Made by a program: the position numbers and the translations under genes. From contig NW_003151754.1 of assembly GCF_000003605.2 (NCBI RefSeq), forward strand, positions 514,849 through 537,419: a stretch of DNA of 22,571 nucleotides. The letters run 5' to 3'. The notes beneath the pieces were generated by a model. The model did not search any database. It saw only the letters and a list, made by a program, of their open reading frames with translations, and was not told the DNA's origin. Origin of the DNA: Saccoglossus kowalevskii. Lineage: Eukaryota; Hemichordata; Enteropneusta; Harrimaniidae. Numbering within the stretch: the stretch's first letter is position 1; each line of letters begins with the position of its first letter. Below, piece after piece: positions 7,287 through 17,600 of this stretch.

Positions 7287-10200
7287 CTGTTGAATAAACA
7301 ATAAGTGAAAAACATGTGAGGAGGCAGTGAAAAGGTATTTTCTTCTATACCACGGGAAAAGTATGTGACTAGTATGTGATAGCCAAAGTAGAAGTCTGTA
7401 GCTTTCGTAACCATGTGCGAGGGATACAAGACGAGGATTCCATTTGGCATCGTCGAGATAATTCATTCAAAGCACACAAATACTAGTTTTAATAGCATAC
7501 ATATAATACTTTTAATCAATAGGATCATTTGGCATTCTGAATGTATATGAAATAAATTTTACGAGACTACCAATAAAAGCTCGTTTGTTTGCCTAACTTT
7601 AATGTACGTACGTGGCTTGTTACTCGTAATGCTTTGTAATTTTCCTTGAAAGCACATTCATCTATAATTTAATTAATTATGTAAATAACAATATATGTGT
7701 ATGCATTAACTAATCCTTACATGTTTAATGCATTGCAGACTCTTCAGTTCGACCAAGGAGAATCGGTATTCATCATCGGTGTGTGGTATAGGTAATCTCA
7801 AATCAGTGATCATTCGTATGTATATAGAGTATGATCGATATACATTAGGAACAGATAATAACTCGGGGTTCCGTGTCATATCTATAAACAAATGTAAAAT
7901 GTTTGAAACATTTATTATCAATGCATGTAAATTTAAATTATTTCAATGAATACTGAATTTGGGTTTGTTTATTGGAATTTAAGTTGAATAATCAAAGACT
8001 TGACACGTTCCAACCCTTACTTTCTATTGTGACCTCACGAAAAAACATCCATCCACCAGGTTTTATCCACTTCAAAGCATTCGTTGCAAATTTTCTTGTT
8101 TCGTCGTCATCCAGATATTGAAGTAAATAGTTGGAAAAAACTAAATCACAACTACAGGAAGATAGACAGACAGTAATACGAGCGAAGTAATTTATGAGAA
8201 ATTTCACATAGACCTTAAACGTAAATTGACGCAGAGATCTCGTTGAGGGCGAGAAAGCCACAAGTCTTCTCGATGAAGGAGTAACGTCTATTCGATATAT
8301 GCTGAACAAGGAATGTGGTATGATAAGCCGTGTGAACGGCTTTCCCTTTCCCCATTCGTCAAAACAGCACTAGAGAACGCGATTTATAGGAAGGGGGTAT
8401 TGACACTGTACATGACGCACAAAGACTTTATTTACTCTGGGGTTTTATTCGATAAATAGGCATAGTAATAGTTACCTCAGCAACTAAACAAAAATTATAA
8501 CATTAAACACTTCTCACCAGTCAGTGTTTAGGTTTAGATGAACCACATCGGAAGTAATGAAGTCAATATTTCCAATGTGTCCATTCGAAGCTCTGTTTGC
8601 TTCCGTGTACTCTTCCACCAATTCCACCGCTGTCACATGATTTGCTGCACTGGCAAGTGGTGCAGTATACCGTCTGCAGAAACGAATAACTCAATTAATT
8701 TTTGCATGTATCTGAAATATTCTAATATATGAGCAACCGATGTTGTCATGATGGTAAGGTGATTGTTCAAGATAGCGTAGAAAGTTGATATATTATTTTA
8801 AACCCAAGTCCCCTTTTCAAATTCTGGCTAATATTCAACTCTCTACAATAATAAAACGATGCCGATGACGCAACAGGTCCTTTCAACATATTGTAACTGC
8901 AAATATTGTGACTTTATGAAATGCGCAACGATTATTAATGCAAGATATTTAACATGTATTATTTTAACATTCATCGAATAACATGTATTAAAGAAAACAT
9001 TAAGCCAAACAACATAATGCCCCCAAGCAAAAGCCCCACAAATGTAGGAGAATGCAATTTACAGTTATTTTATATCACTTTTCATTCTCTAGATATTCAA
9101 ATTTTCGTCAGTATTATGTAGTCAGCCATCTTGATTCTCAAGCAAAGGATTGTAGGTAAAGTATGACATCATAGAATCTGTTGTCAGAAATTAAGAAAAT
9201 GATTTCATCTATAACATGAGAAATACCGATGCGAATTATTTCAAATTGGCGTTGTGCATATTACTCATATATATGTTACAAATACACATAAAGTGATGAT
9301 ATTGCCAAAACGCATCTGAAGTAGACGACGACGAGTAGTTAGTTTTACCCAACAAGTTATCGGGAGTACTTTCCGCAGTGACGTCATTTTATCATCGTTC
9401 CAACTTAAGAAAATGGCTGCCATCGGAGTTACGTGTGGTTTGGAGATATAAATCGTGGGAAAAGAACATCAAACCATATACCTCCATGATCAAACTAATG
9501 ATTTTTGTCACGATTGGACCAATAACCAGTAGTGCCCAAAAAGCTACTTGTACAGTTCCGGGTGTCTGATTTGAAAATGTATCGATGTAAATCAGTCGTA
9601 TAATAGTTTTCTCGGAAAATCACCTCATGAGGGAGGATGTATTTAGTTCTTTATGTCTATGTGAGGGATTAAATTGAGTGTTATTAAACCTTCACGTCAG
9701 AGGTACCAAGTTCGGGGAATTCTCTGCTTTTCTATCGAACAAAGACACAGAGAGAATCGAATCGTTTCAACCTCTCATCTCAGCGCCACGTCGGAACTCT
9801 CTCAAGACCGCGTTCAGACTGCCTGTCTTGTGAGCCTGCCACAACTCTGAGATCGGCTTTATTCACTTTCCAATTTTTAACCAATTACAGAGCTTGAGGC
9901 GTAGCTTCCACACATATAGCCAATCACACAAGGTATTTAACACGCCATAATGTCAGATTAATTGCCCCCGATGTCGGGACATAACTCTCATATTTATAGG
10001 CGCCTCGTTGACTTAACCAACTTCCATAGTCGACAATTATATCAGCCAGTTGTTCCATTTGCGAATTCCCTAATCATGACATCTATTTGGATGTGAAATT
10101 GTATATATGCAAATTTGTTCATTATAAATGGATGAAATACTGTACTATGTTTTTGGTCGCGGGAGGACGCAGCTAAGCACGTTGCAATAATACTTAAAAT

Positions 10201-10449
10201 TGTCATTTAATTAGTCACACCCATATGAGCTGTATCTACCGCTGCTAGAATAAAATACATACCCTATTCCCGCACCAAGGTCGACCACATTCTTCCCTTC
10301 CAGAGGTGGCAAAATAGCAAGGATTTCGTCAATTTCATAACGGCTCAGTTCGTCAGCTTTAGGTACATTTAACACTCGTTCTATTCCTGTGCACGCCGTT
10401 GATCGATAGCTCCAGTAGGACTTTCGCATAGCATGCTGGGATAGTGGCT
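7212..10449 (-). CDS. pmt: phosphoethanolamine N-methyltransferase (PMT), MT1-type, five exons
   Basis: The enzyme transfers methyl groups from S-adenosylmethionine to phosphoethanolamine on the way to phosphocholine and phosphatidylcholine; it is cytosolic in known families. Exons on the minus strand are 10449-10263, 8673-8518, 8151-8021, 7881-7721 and 7286-7212 (stop TAA). All four introns (1589, 366, 139, 434 bases) have GT/AG ends and matching phases 2, 2, 1 and 0. From the ATG at 10429 the product is 229 residues. Order: QHAMRKSYW near the N-terminus, PPLEGKNVVDLGAGIG (SAM motif I, about residues 42-56), RYTAPLASAANHVTAVELVE (acidic motif II), NIDFITSDV, CDLVFSNYLLQYLDDDE, LKWIKPGGWMFFRE, and the C-terminal KDDHFCFLFKKV. 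These match the N-terminal MT1 half of plant PEAMT, not the MT2 half (which has YSRDTILHI). The protein ends where MT1 ends in plants, so this is a one-domain form as in nematode PMT-1-like enzymes. The start is uncertain: exon 1 could begin at the AG acceptor before 10449 with an unseen upstream exon. Confidence 0.88.
7721..7881 (-). CDS. pmt: PMT exon 4 (NPxxYR region)
   Basis: The acceptor tttgtttatag precedes 7881, and the donor CAT|gtaagg is at 7720. It gives MTRNPELLSVPNVYRSYSIY, matching the NNPTHYREPRFY region of relatives. It then gives EYRFSLVELKSLQCIKH, matching the FELSLIGCKCIGAY strand. Phases on both sides agree with exons 3 and 5. Confidence 0.85.
8021..8151 (-). CDS. pmt: PMT exon 3 (SNYLLQYL and KPGG blocks)
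   Basis: The acceptor cttcctgtag precedes 8151, and the donor AAA|gtaagg is at 8020. The 43 full codons start CDLVFSNYLLQYLDDDE and end WIKPGGWMFFREVTIE, the most diagnostic stretch for PMT. The plant family has DLIFSNWLLMYL and KWLKPGGYIFFRES at the same places. The minus-strand opening continuing past the donor to 7992 is intronic. Confidence 0.93.
8518..8673 (-). CDS. pmt: PMT exon 2 (SAM-binding core)
   Basis: The acceptor tttctgcag precedes 8673, and the donor CTG|gtgaga is at 8517. It completes motif I (G-RYT), then gives TAVELVEEYTEANRASNGH and NIDFITSDVVHLNL. This is the beta2 acidic residue that contacts the SAM ribose plus the following beta strand of the class I methyltransferase fold. 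It lies antisense to a plus-strand open frame at 8538-8732, which is a shadow of it. Confidence 0.9.
9379..9430. promoter_or_regulatory. CRE palindrome plus ATGGCTGCC (YY1/TISU-like) motif in PMT intron 1
   Basis: TGACGTCA at 9379-9386 is a perfect CRE, and AAAATGGCTGCC follows at about 9410-9421. The two motifs together are typical of animal promoter regions, on the plus strand here. The ATG opens only 12 codons before TAA. It could be an internal or divergent promoter in the 1.6 kb intron, or chance. Confidence 0.25.
9856..9893 (+). repeat. short dispersed motif, copy 1
   Basis: The sequence ctttattcactttccaa followed by aaccaattacaga resembles ctttattcattttcaaa followed by aaccaattacaaa at 12621-12657, and both follow a CT-rich stretch with aagac repeats. 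The two may be fragments of one mobile-element end. The similarity is short and was aligned by eye. Confidence 0.4.
10263..10449 (-). CDS. pmt: PMT exon 1 of the visible set (SAM motif I)
   Basis: Holds the N-terminal YW pair (KSYWSYRS) and the helix VPKADELSRYEIDEIL before PPLEGKNVVDLGAGIG. The donor is GG|gtatgta at 10262. The 5' edge is either the ATG at 10429-10427, giving only four residues before YW, or an acceptor (caatgcag|AG) just before 10449. Plant and nematode relatives have roughly 10-20 residues before the YW pair, which favours an upstream exon. In that case the phase entering this exon is 1. The in-frame opening continues to 10489 without an ATG. Confidence 0.8.
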
Positions 10450-10730
10450 CTGCATTGACACATGTGATATAATGGTTATTTCTACGCACTACGCAAAAGA
10501 AATAATCCCGTCTTTAGACTTCGACAAAACGAATATATCTGCGACACCGACAATTCTTTATTTACATGGGTGATCAAAGCTAAAACGTAACTATAACTAA
10601 AAAACGTAACTATATCGTTGGACTTCATGACACGTGCTGTAATACATTTATTACATGACTTCCAGATGATACCACATGAATACCACTCCAAATAATTTCA
10701 TGCATCGACGGGTAATTATACCCAGCCAAA

Positions 10731-10881
10731 AGGTATGTAAGAGGCGTGAAAAACACAAAAGCGGATGCAAAGCGTGGATGGCAATTTTAGAAAGAGGCCC
10801 AGGGCGGACGATAAAACAATAGAGCGTGGGTCCACAAACCATGGAGGTAGGAGGCACTAATACAATAGAGTGCGGATGGTG
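10731..10881 (+). repeat. dispersed repeat, copy A
   Basis: Shares aggtatgta, gtgaaaaac, gcggatgcaaag, gagcg, ccatggaggt, taatacaatag and gtgcggatggtg with the reverse complement of 17946-18068, in the same order with small indels. It is therefore an interspersed element present twice in the window, in opposite orientations. No coding content was seen. The minus-strand opening at 10651-10857 is a by-product. Confidence 0.75.
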
Positions 10882-10889
10882 TAAAACAA

Positions 10890-12050
10890 ATCAAAGGACT
10901 GACTTGCAAATAATAAACAAGATTAACGATTAAAAACGCAGACTACAGGCCGATGACCAAATTAAAAATGATTAAAAGCAGGCCATTATTGACTTGAAAA
11001 ATAGCCGGTCAAAAACAAAGACGTGGCGATGACATTTTCGGAACTGACGCCGACAATAAGCCGTAAAACAGTACAATCCAGGCGTTTCTTTACAACGAGT
11101 AATAGCCGTCGCCACGTGTGAGCCGTCGCCGAACTCACGCAGTGTTGGAATAAACTCTGATACAACTTATTATATACCGGCCTTTCTTGTGTGTGCGCAC
11201 ATAGCAAGTATTTCTGAGCTTCGTTTTGTAGTGCAATGCCAGTGTATGTAAAAAAAACGCGAGGCATCTGGACCACTTACAACGCAGTGTCTCTTTTTAG
11301 ACGGGAAGACGTAAATTTAGGTCACCGCAACTTAAATTTTATGTTGTTCGTGGTTGCCATGACTACAATATGCGTCAAACGCGTGTAGTAAGTGAAGAAC
11401 ACTCAAAAAATAAAATGTCATTGCTCCAAATAAAATAAAATTGGTTATTGGGATTATTGAACTAATGAATCTACACTAGTATAAAATGCCGTCATTGTTG
11501 AGAGTGAAGTATGTATGTTGTTTTAGTTACTGTGATCATAATTGTTCAGACCCGTGTTGTGATGTATCTATGTGGGACGTGAAAACGTGTATTTGGGTAC
11601 CTGAGTGTCATGGTGTATAATCCCAAGACACCTCGTTCGCACTTTCAGCCATGTTTTGAAAATATGTTCGTTGATTATTATATTTACAATATATCTGTGA
11701 GCAACTGTTTAAACAAACGAAGTTTGTAATCGCCATACTGTTTGTGTTTGTTGTTATAAATGCATTGCCCCCGGAAAGGTGTGAGACCTAATTTGCATTC
11801 AGTGTATATAGGTCAAAAAGTCAACACAATGTCGATCTTGATATGACAACTTGTAAAAGGCTATAAACAAACGCGTTTTTAAAATTAGATAGTTTAAAAA
11901 TATAATATTTATGCGTTCTCATATTCTGATCCAGGTTTGGAGTGTTTTCATCAACAACAATTGTCAATGAAATAGTCCCCGTCATATTTTTAGTGACTTT
12001 CTCAAACAATGAAAAGCAAAGTAAGCTCATGTTTAAATAGTATTTAGCAT
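10890..12050. other. no gene recognised
   Basis: The open frames here (up to 96 codons, minus strand, 10986-11276) carry no motif and have no splice-linked partners. There are no clear repeats other than short AT-rich runs. Confidence 0.35.
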
Positions 12051-12062
12051 ATTACTGCAAAA

Positions 12063-12260
12063 GGCTAAGTTTTAATGAAATTGGTCACGAAACTGAAACT
12101 GCTAATGATATGTCCAAATGTTGATTTTCGGGACAATTAATGGCTGTCAGATGAAGGTCAACAAAATAAAACAAAGCGAAATTCAAATGTATCATGTCCA
12201 TGCATGCACAAGAAATGACGGACAGAAGATGCACGTGACAGTCAAAGGTCAGCCATTTTT
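12063..12260 (+). repeat. dispersed repeat related to the 14.2-14.6 kb units
   Basis: The order of ggctaagttttaatgaaat, tggtcacga, atgatatgtccaaatgttga, gacggac and ggtcaaaggtcagccattt matches the units at 14204 and 14426 (gccaagtttgaatg.aatc, ggtc, tgacatgtccaactgttga, gacggacg). Divergence is high. It is probably an old non-coding element common in this genome. Confidence 0.55.
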
Positions 12261-12269
12261 TATTAACTT

Positions 12270-13766
12270 GCAAAACTGATTTGTATCAGGGGTAAATTCT
12301 TCTCCTCTGGGGTTCTGCACACGTGACAGGGGGAATCTCGTTTGGCCTCTATAGCGCGTCCCCTTGAGGTACGGGGTCGGGAAAGTCACTTATACTTTAC
12401 ATTCAAATAAGACACGCACAACGAAATACGTTTCAACTCTCGTCTTAGTCGGTCTGTGGAGCACTCTATAAGACACAGCACCCTGGGGAAAAGTCCCCAA
12501 GACTATCGCAAGGCTGACCAAAAACTAGCCCAAGACTGGACTGCCTCAAGGCTCGCCCCAAGACTCTCCAGGACTGGACTGCGTCTGTCCTCGTGTACTC
12601 GCCAAGACCAACTAAAACAACTTTATTCATTTTCAAAACTCTAACCAATTACAAAACAGTATTAATACCAACTGTCAGAAATAGTAGTCCGAATAGCGAC
12701 GGTTATCTCGTAATAAGTTCCAAATCACTGAGCCAAGTTCCGTCCAAAACTTCACATGGCCTAAACGGTGCCAGACATAACACAGCCATTCAGCTAATTA
12801 AGTCGACTAACAGATACACAAAAACAATTTCATCAAATTTGCATCAGTCGCGCATCAGAAATGATACAGACTGATACCAACTGTTTGGAAGATAAAATTG
12901 ACCAATATTGAGAATTTGTTTTTAATAATTACACTGTTCAAATTAGCAGCCACCATTATCCGAAAATACATTACTACAAAGCTACTTGACAATGATCACC
13001 TTACCGGTCTGTAATCTTTCACATTTGGGCATAGGAATGGGTTTTATTTCGATATCAACACCTCGCAACATAATCATTCTCACATCATACAAATAAAACT
13101 GCATAATCCACACCAACTAAATGTAACTAGGTTTTATTTTCAAAGTTTGGTTAATAGAGTAAAAGCAGAAATTGTTAAAATAATCGAAAGTTTTGTTTCA
13201 CAGCAGAAATCAAACTATTTTTGTAGGTGCTTATGATAAAGATGATCTGCATTCAGTAACTGGAAATACCCTGCAGTCTACTTATTGAAGACATTTGATC
13301 ACAGTTCAGGGCAGTTTACTATAGTAACAGCTAGTAGTATTCTATAGAAATGGTATTTGGTATATCTCTATATGGTAATTTCATTTAGTAAGTTCTCAAC
13401 GTTCAGTGTATACGTATATATTCAATGGCACCTTACGTATGGCAGGATGCCCACCATCCACTCAAAGAATGGTTGGCGAGGGGAGTACAGTACTAATACA
13501 GCAAAAAAAAAGGTATTTAGGAGTAAAGGGTGCAGCTCTATATTTTAGTTTGATATTGCTGGTTTCGGCCCCTGGAAAAATATTGAGGCGAGTGGAACAG
13601 CACAGGAGAAAAACCTCTGAACTAGAAACCTGCAAAAGTGTTCATCAAATCAAAAAAATTACAAATATTCAATTTCATTTTGTATTCAAGAAAAAACAAA
13701 CACAATAACGTCATGAAATTGGATAAGGTTTGCTGAGGACTGTAGTTTACTGGTAAAAAGGAACGC
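12270..13766. other. no gene recognised
   Basis: 12480-12620 is a GC-richer stretch with repeated aagactggactgc and aagact words, open on both strands by composition. The rest is AT-rich. The 60-100 codon openings (12456, 12593, 13357, 13406) overlap in different frames and show no motif. 12621-12657 repeats the short motif also seen at 9856. Confidence 0.35.
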
Positions 13767-14159
13767 ATGCAAACAATAAATATAGATGGATCTGTTCCTC
13801 AAAATGGCGCCCACATGCACGCAATACAAGATTTGATTTCAATTGGCAGAATGGGAATAAATCACGAGTCACAAATTGTCATAGAAATTCCAAAACTTTC
13901 ACTTTCCCAGTATGATACGTGTAGTCGAATTGAATCTTGTTTACGCATGCTGGCGAAACAAAGGCGTTACTATTCAATCATGTCGTCACGATCGCTGGCA
14001 AAAGCCAGGCCACCACGCCAGTCGATGTACCCCAAAACGTCATGCAAAACAGACATTAAAATATCGCACATGTCATGTGCACTATTTACCCTGTGCCGTA
14101 CGAAATGGATATTTTCTCCCAGTATGCGTCTGACAGATGACTGTCCAAGTACGAGGTAA
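13767..14159 (+). CDS. unrecognised 130-codon open frame, doubtful
   Basis: This is the longest uninterrupted frame in the window, starting at an ATG (MQTINIDGSVPQNG). I recognise no domain, signal peptide or membrane segment. A second plus-strand frame (13912-14133) is also open, and so is about 200 bases of the minus strand. The lack of stops may therefore reflect local composition, or a decayed coding element on the other strand. It borders the repeat units at 14204. A chance opening or mobile-element remnant is more likely than a working gene. Confidence 0.15.
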   Translation: MQTINIDGSVPQNGAHMHAIQDLISIGRMGINHESQIVIEIPKLSLSQYDTCSRIESCLRMLAKQRRYYSIMSSRSLAKARPPRQSMYPKTSCKTDIKISHMSCALFTLCRTKWIFSPSMRLTDDCPSTR

Positions 14160-14203
14160 TGAAAATGATGTCACCAAACACCATTTATTTATCATTGAGT
14201 AAT

Positions 14204-14650
14204 GCCAAGTTTGAATGAAATCGGTCAACGCATGTCCAAGAAACGGTTGATGTCATGTTTGAATTTTTTGTGATTTTATTCGTTTTTGACAAAAATGACC
14301 GCCATTCGGCTAAAGTTCGATTAAAACGAAAGATAACTGAAAACAACAACAAAGTCTGCCATTTTAAATCGAATCACGAAAAAAAAATTAACGTGCAGCA
14401 GTAACTCACCATGACTGATATCAATGCCAAGTTTGAATGGAATCGGTCGATGCAAGTCCGAGAAATAGTTGATGACATGTCCAACTGTTGATTTGGGGGG
14501 GGGGGCACCGATCGTTAGCCGGTCAAAGGTAAACTGAATCAAAAATAAATCGACGATCACATGTCTCCCATTATGACTTGTATTTGTACCAGCTTTGAAG
14601 AAAATCTGTCCAGGCGTCTCTGACAAATGATGACGGACGCACGGACGGAA
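14204..14650 (+). repeat. two-unit tandem repeat, period about 222 bases
   Basis: gccaagtttgaatg.aatcggtc recurs at 14204 and 14426 and is followed in both by gcaNgtccNagaaa.nngttgatg and an acatgtcc or gtcatgt block. The second unit contains an 11-base G run at 14495-14505 and ends with a gacggacgcacggacgg word. A diverged relative lies at 12063-12260. The minus-strand opening at 14321-14659 is an artefact of this repeat. Confidence 0.65.
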
Positions 14651-14659
14651 CCCAAACAA

Positions 14660-16640
14660 AGGTTTACGACTACTATTATACTGGTATACCTATTTAAAAA
14701 GTCAAACCCTCAGGCGACAACTTCGCGGCTACAAGAGCGTGAATAAAGAAAATAGGTTGCTGCTTAGCGTTACAACGCAGTGCTATGACCGCTCTGGTTT
14801 GACTTCAAGACTCGAGCTAGAAAAGTTAGTTCCAATTACAGCGACTTTATGAATTATTTATCAGAATTATAATACAGTCAGGCTATCGCCGGAAACTGAT
14901 ATCGTCTGAGTTCCAATTTCCAACGCCTTTGCCGTGTTTTTTTTATATTAAAAACAAAATGATTTCAGCCATTCAACTTGGACGGTAAATTACATTGTAT
15001 CGTATTTTATTAAAAATACCGTTCACAGTGAGCATTTTTGTTTCGTTTAATTAAGGTAGAGATGCAGGTTCGTGGGTTCTTGGGAGTGATTTTTGTTTGC
15101 TTTTTATTATCCAAACAATCTTGGCTATAGACTGTTAAAATTTTGTAGAATTGTGAATAGTGGAACATACTCAAAAAACGATTTTAAAATATAGATAACA
15201 GGTGCAAACATTCCCTCTTTTGAATGCTTAGCAGGATTTAGCAAGGCTGTACATAAATAATAAAAAAGAAACATGGTGAAAAAAAGAAATGACGGGATCT
15301 CCATATTATGCACTATATTTAACTTTTAACAAAACGATAATACATTTAAATTTGGAACTGTTACAGCTATTTTAATTATGAGCATTAGCAAACTTCTTAC
15401 TGAATGAATTGTTATGCAAATTAGCAATTATCTCAGCTTCTTTTGAGTGCACAAAACTCCTAGACGCTTTGACCTTTTGTTTTGAAATTTTCACAAATGA
15501 TTGACAATGTGTTTATCTTCAAAACGCCGTCTGGGAATTGTTTTTGGTTGAACATTGTTACACCAATCGTACAGACAACTAGCCTGGGTGTTAATTTATG
15601 CATAAACTTGAAGTAGTAAAATTTGAGCTGCCGCCCCGCAAAATTGAGAACTGGTAGACAGTTTTCAAGACGGCACTTTCTCCATAGTAAACGGATGTAC
15701 CTATATACCAATTTTGACAGGAAACAGAAGCATGGTTTAGAAGCTAATTTTTTTTAAATCACTTTTGACCAAAAAAGCACGTTTTTGTGCATATTTCAAA
15801 CTACAGTGTCCACAGAAAAAAAATACTAACACAAATTTAAAATTCATACAATAAGCTTTCCGAAAATATATAGTTTTGTCGACAAGGGAGGTCATCTTGG
15901 TTTCCTAATTAACTAATTAAAATACCTGTCAGGTAAACTGCATCTCAACCTTAAATTTCAGGATCTATTATTCCAGTGGAGGTTTTATTCGCCGATTTTT
16001 TTCAGAGACAGTAGCAAGTGGGACAACCTGGTAATTATTCCTGCTAGTCCTTATACAAGAAAAAATGGGTGTTAATTACCGGTAGAGTGGTTAGTAAATG
16101 TACCACACCACTTTAGATAGCACACTATTCTAATCATGGATCTCAATCGATCCGACATATTATACCTTAGTTCACAGCTTCAACCCCAGGACAAAGCCAT
16201 TGTTAGGATTTTTCGAAGCAGTCCCCTAGTCCAAAGTATAATTGGAGTTGAACATATATAAATATCATATATAGGCGCGCTGATTATGACTCTGCGAAAG
16301 ACGTTGTACCATGCAGGTAACGACGTCTCGTTGAAATGAAAAAAGACATCTCGCCCTGACAATTCACGACCCTGACACCTTGACAACCCAAAACCATCAA
16401 TTCATATCAAGGCGTGTGTGAAGAAATACCAATCGTTACCACATGTACTACTTACGAATTTTGGCCGTCTATAGTAGTAGTAAAACAACCTAAATATATA
16501 TAGTTAAATAAAATGACCGTCTTCTCTCAACTCGTAGTAGTTTTTTCTTTTTTTTTTTGCCTGGCCATTTGGCGTACATTCCGACCCAAGCGTGCGACTT
16601 TCAAAATAATATGACCCACCACAATTAAGTTTAAAATTAG
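14660..16640. other. 2 kb with no gene recognised
   Basis: This is AT-rich sequence with scattered short openings on the minus strand (15125-15313, 15460-15711, 16180-16386), none with a motif or a splice-linked continuation. Homopolymer A and T runs are frequent. Confidence 0.4.
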
Positions 16641-16950
16641 CTGTCTGTCACTGTAGTGAGCGACAGAAACGCACAACAGTGCCTGCCTTTATTTATTTAC
16701 TTTTATGTAAATTACTTGTAGTTTTCGCCCAGCTATTTTTCTTACCAGTTATAGCCAAGCTTTCAATTATTTTAATTTCATCATCGGCTTGTAGTCTGTG
16801 TTTTGACCGATAATTCTGGAAACCAGTCAGTCACAGCGCAGTCTGAAAACGGGGACTTATGTTTTGACCCTTGTGCGTCCGTGCATGCGTGCGTGCGTCC
16901 GCACCTGTATCTTAGACATGCCTGGACCAATCACAATCAAACTTCTCACA

Positions 16951-17002
16951 TACGTCATACATCATATTATACATATTATACATCATACATGATCATACAT
17001 GA
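16951..17002 (+). repeat. catacat/attatacat minisatellite
   Basis: Short imperfect repeats of catacat, attatacat and gatcatacat immediately before the larger array. Confidence 0.6.
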
Positions 17003-17600
17003 TGGCCGAATAGTGGCCATTTTTGTACTGAAAAATAATCAAAATCGAGCATTTCTCGGCTGTTTACAGATGGATTTTGTTCAAACTTGGTATATACATT
17101 AGACATTAAGAGACCTTGATGCAAATTATTTTGTTTTTCAGATAAGATTCAAATGGCCGACTGGTGGACATTGTGTTTTATTGAATGTGGTTCTTGTGCC
17201 ATATCTCTGACTTGCTTTGACTGATTATGTTCAAATTTCAAGTATTTATTTCATACACCATGTCATAGATATACAGATATATTGGTTTGACGATCCTATT
17301 CAAAATGGCCGAATGGTGGCCATTTTTGTGCTGAAAATCATCAAATATCAAGCATTTCTGGCATTTATTGATGGATTTCGTTCAAACTTGGTACACACAT
17401 TAGACATTACAGGTTCCTGATGCACGTCATTTTCTTTTTTAGGTTCGAATTCATAATGGCTGACTGGCGGTCATTTTGTTTTAATGAATGTGCTTCTAGA
17501 GCCATATCTCTGACATGCTTTGACTGATTATGTTCAAATTTTATATATTCATTATACATCATGTTATAGATATATACATGTCTTCAAAATGGCTGATTTT
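17001..17600 (+). repeat. tandem array, about 303-base unit made of two related halves
   Basis: aatggccgaatNgtggcca and the following ttttgtNctgaaaatNatcaaa, ttcaaacttggtN, acattagacatta and gatgca words recur at 17004 and 17307, a 303-base spacing. A related half-unit beginning aatggcNgactgg recurs at about 17152 and 17455, and a truncated one at about 17585. Each half is followed by a ttcaaa.tt word. So the array is a dimer of two roughly 150-base modules, with just over two dimers present. The plus-strand openings at 16803-17102 and 17217-17420 come from the repeat. Confidence 0.75.

Noticed and set aside
7223..7466. Two overlapping minus-strand openings of 75-84 codons
   Set aside because: Only the last 75 bases of one of them (7286-7212) match the PMT family; the remainder is intron 4 and the other frame has no support.
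7992..8309. Minus-strand opening of 105 codons taken as one exon
   Set aside because: Only 8151-8021 fits PMT; the flanking parts lie beyond a consensus acceptor and donor and are intronic.
8538..8732. Plus-strand opening of 64 codons
   Set aside because: It lies antisense to PMT exon 2, which has a domain match and splice sites; the plus frame has neither.
10986..11276. Minus-strand opening of 96 codons
   Set aside because: No motif, no splice partner and no relation to PMT or a known element.
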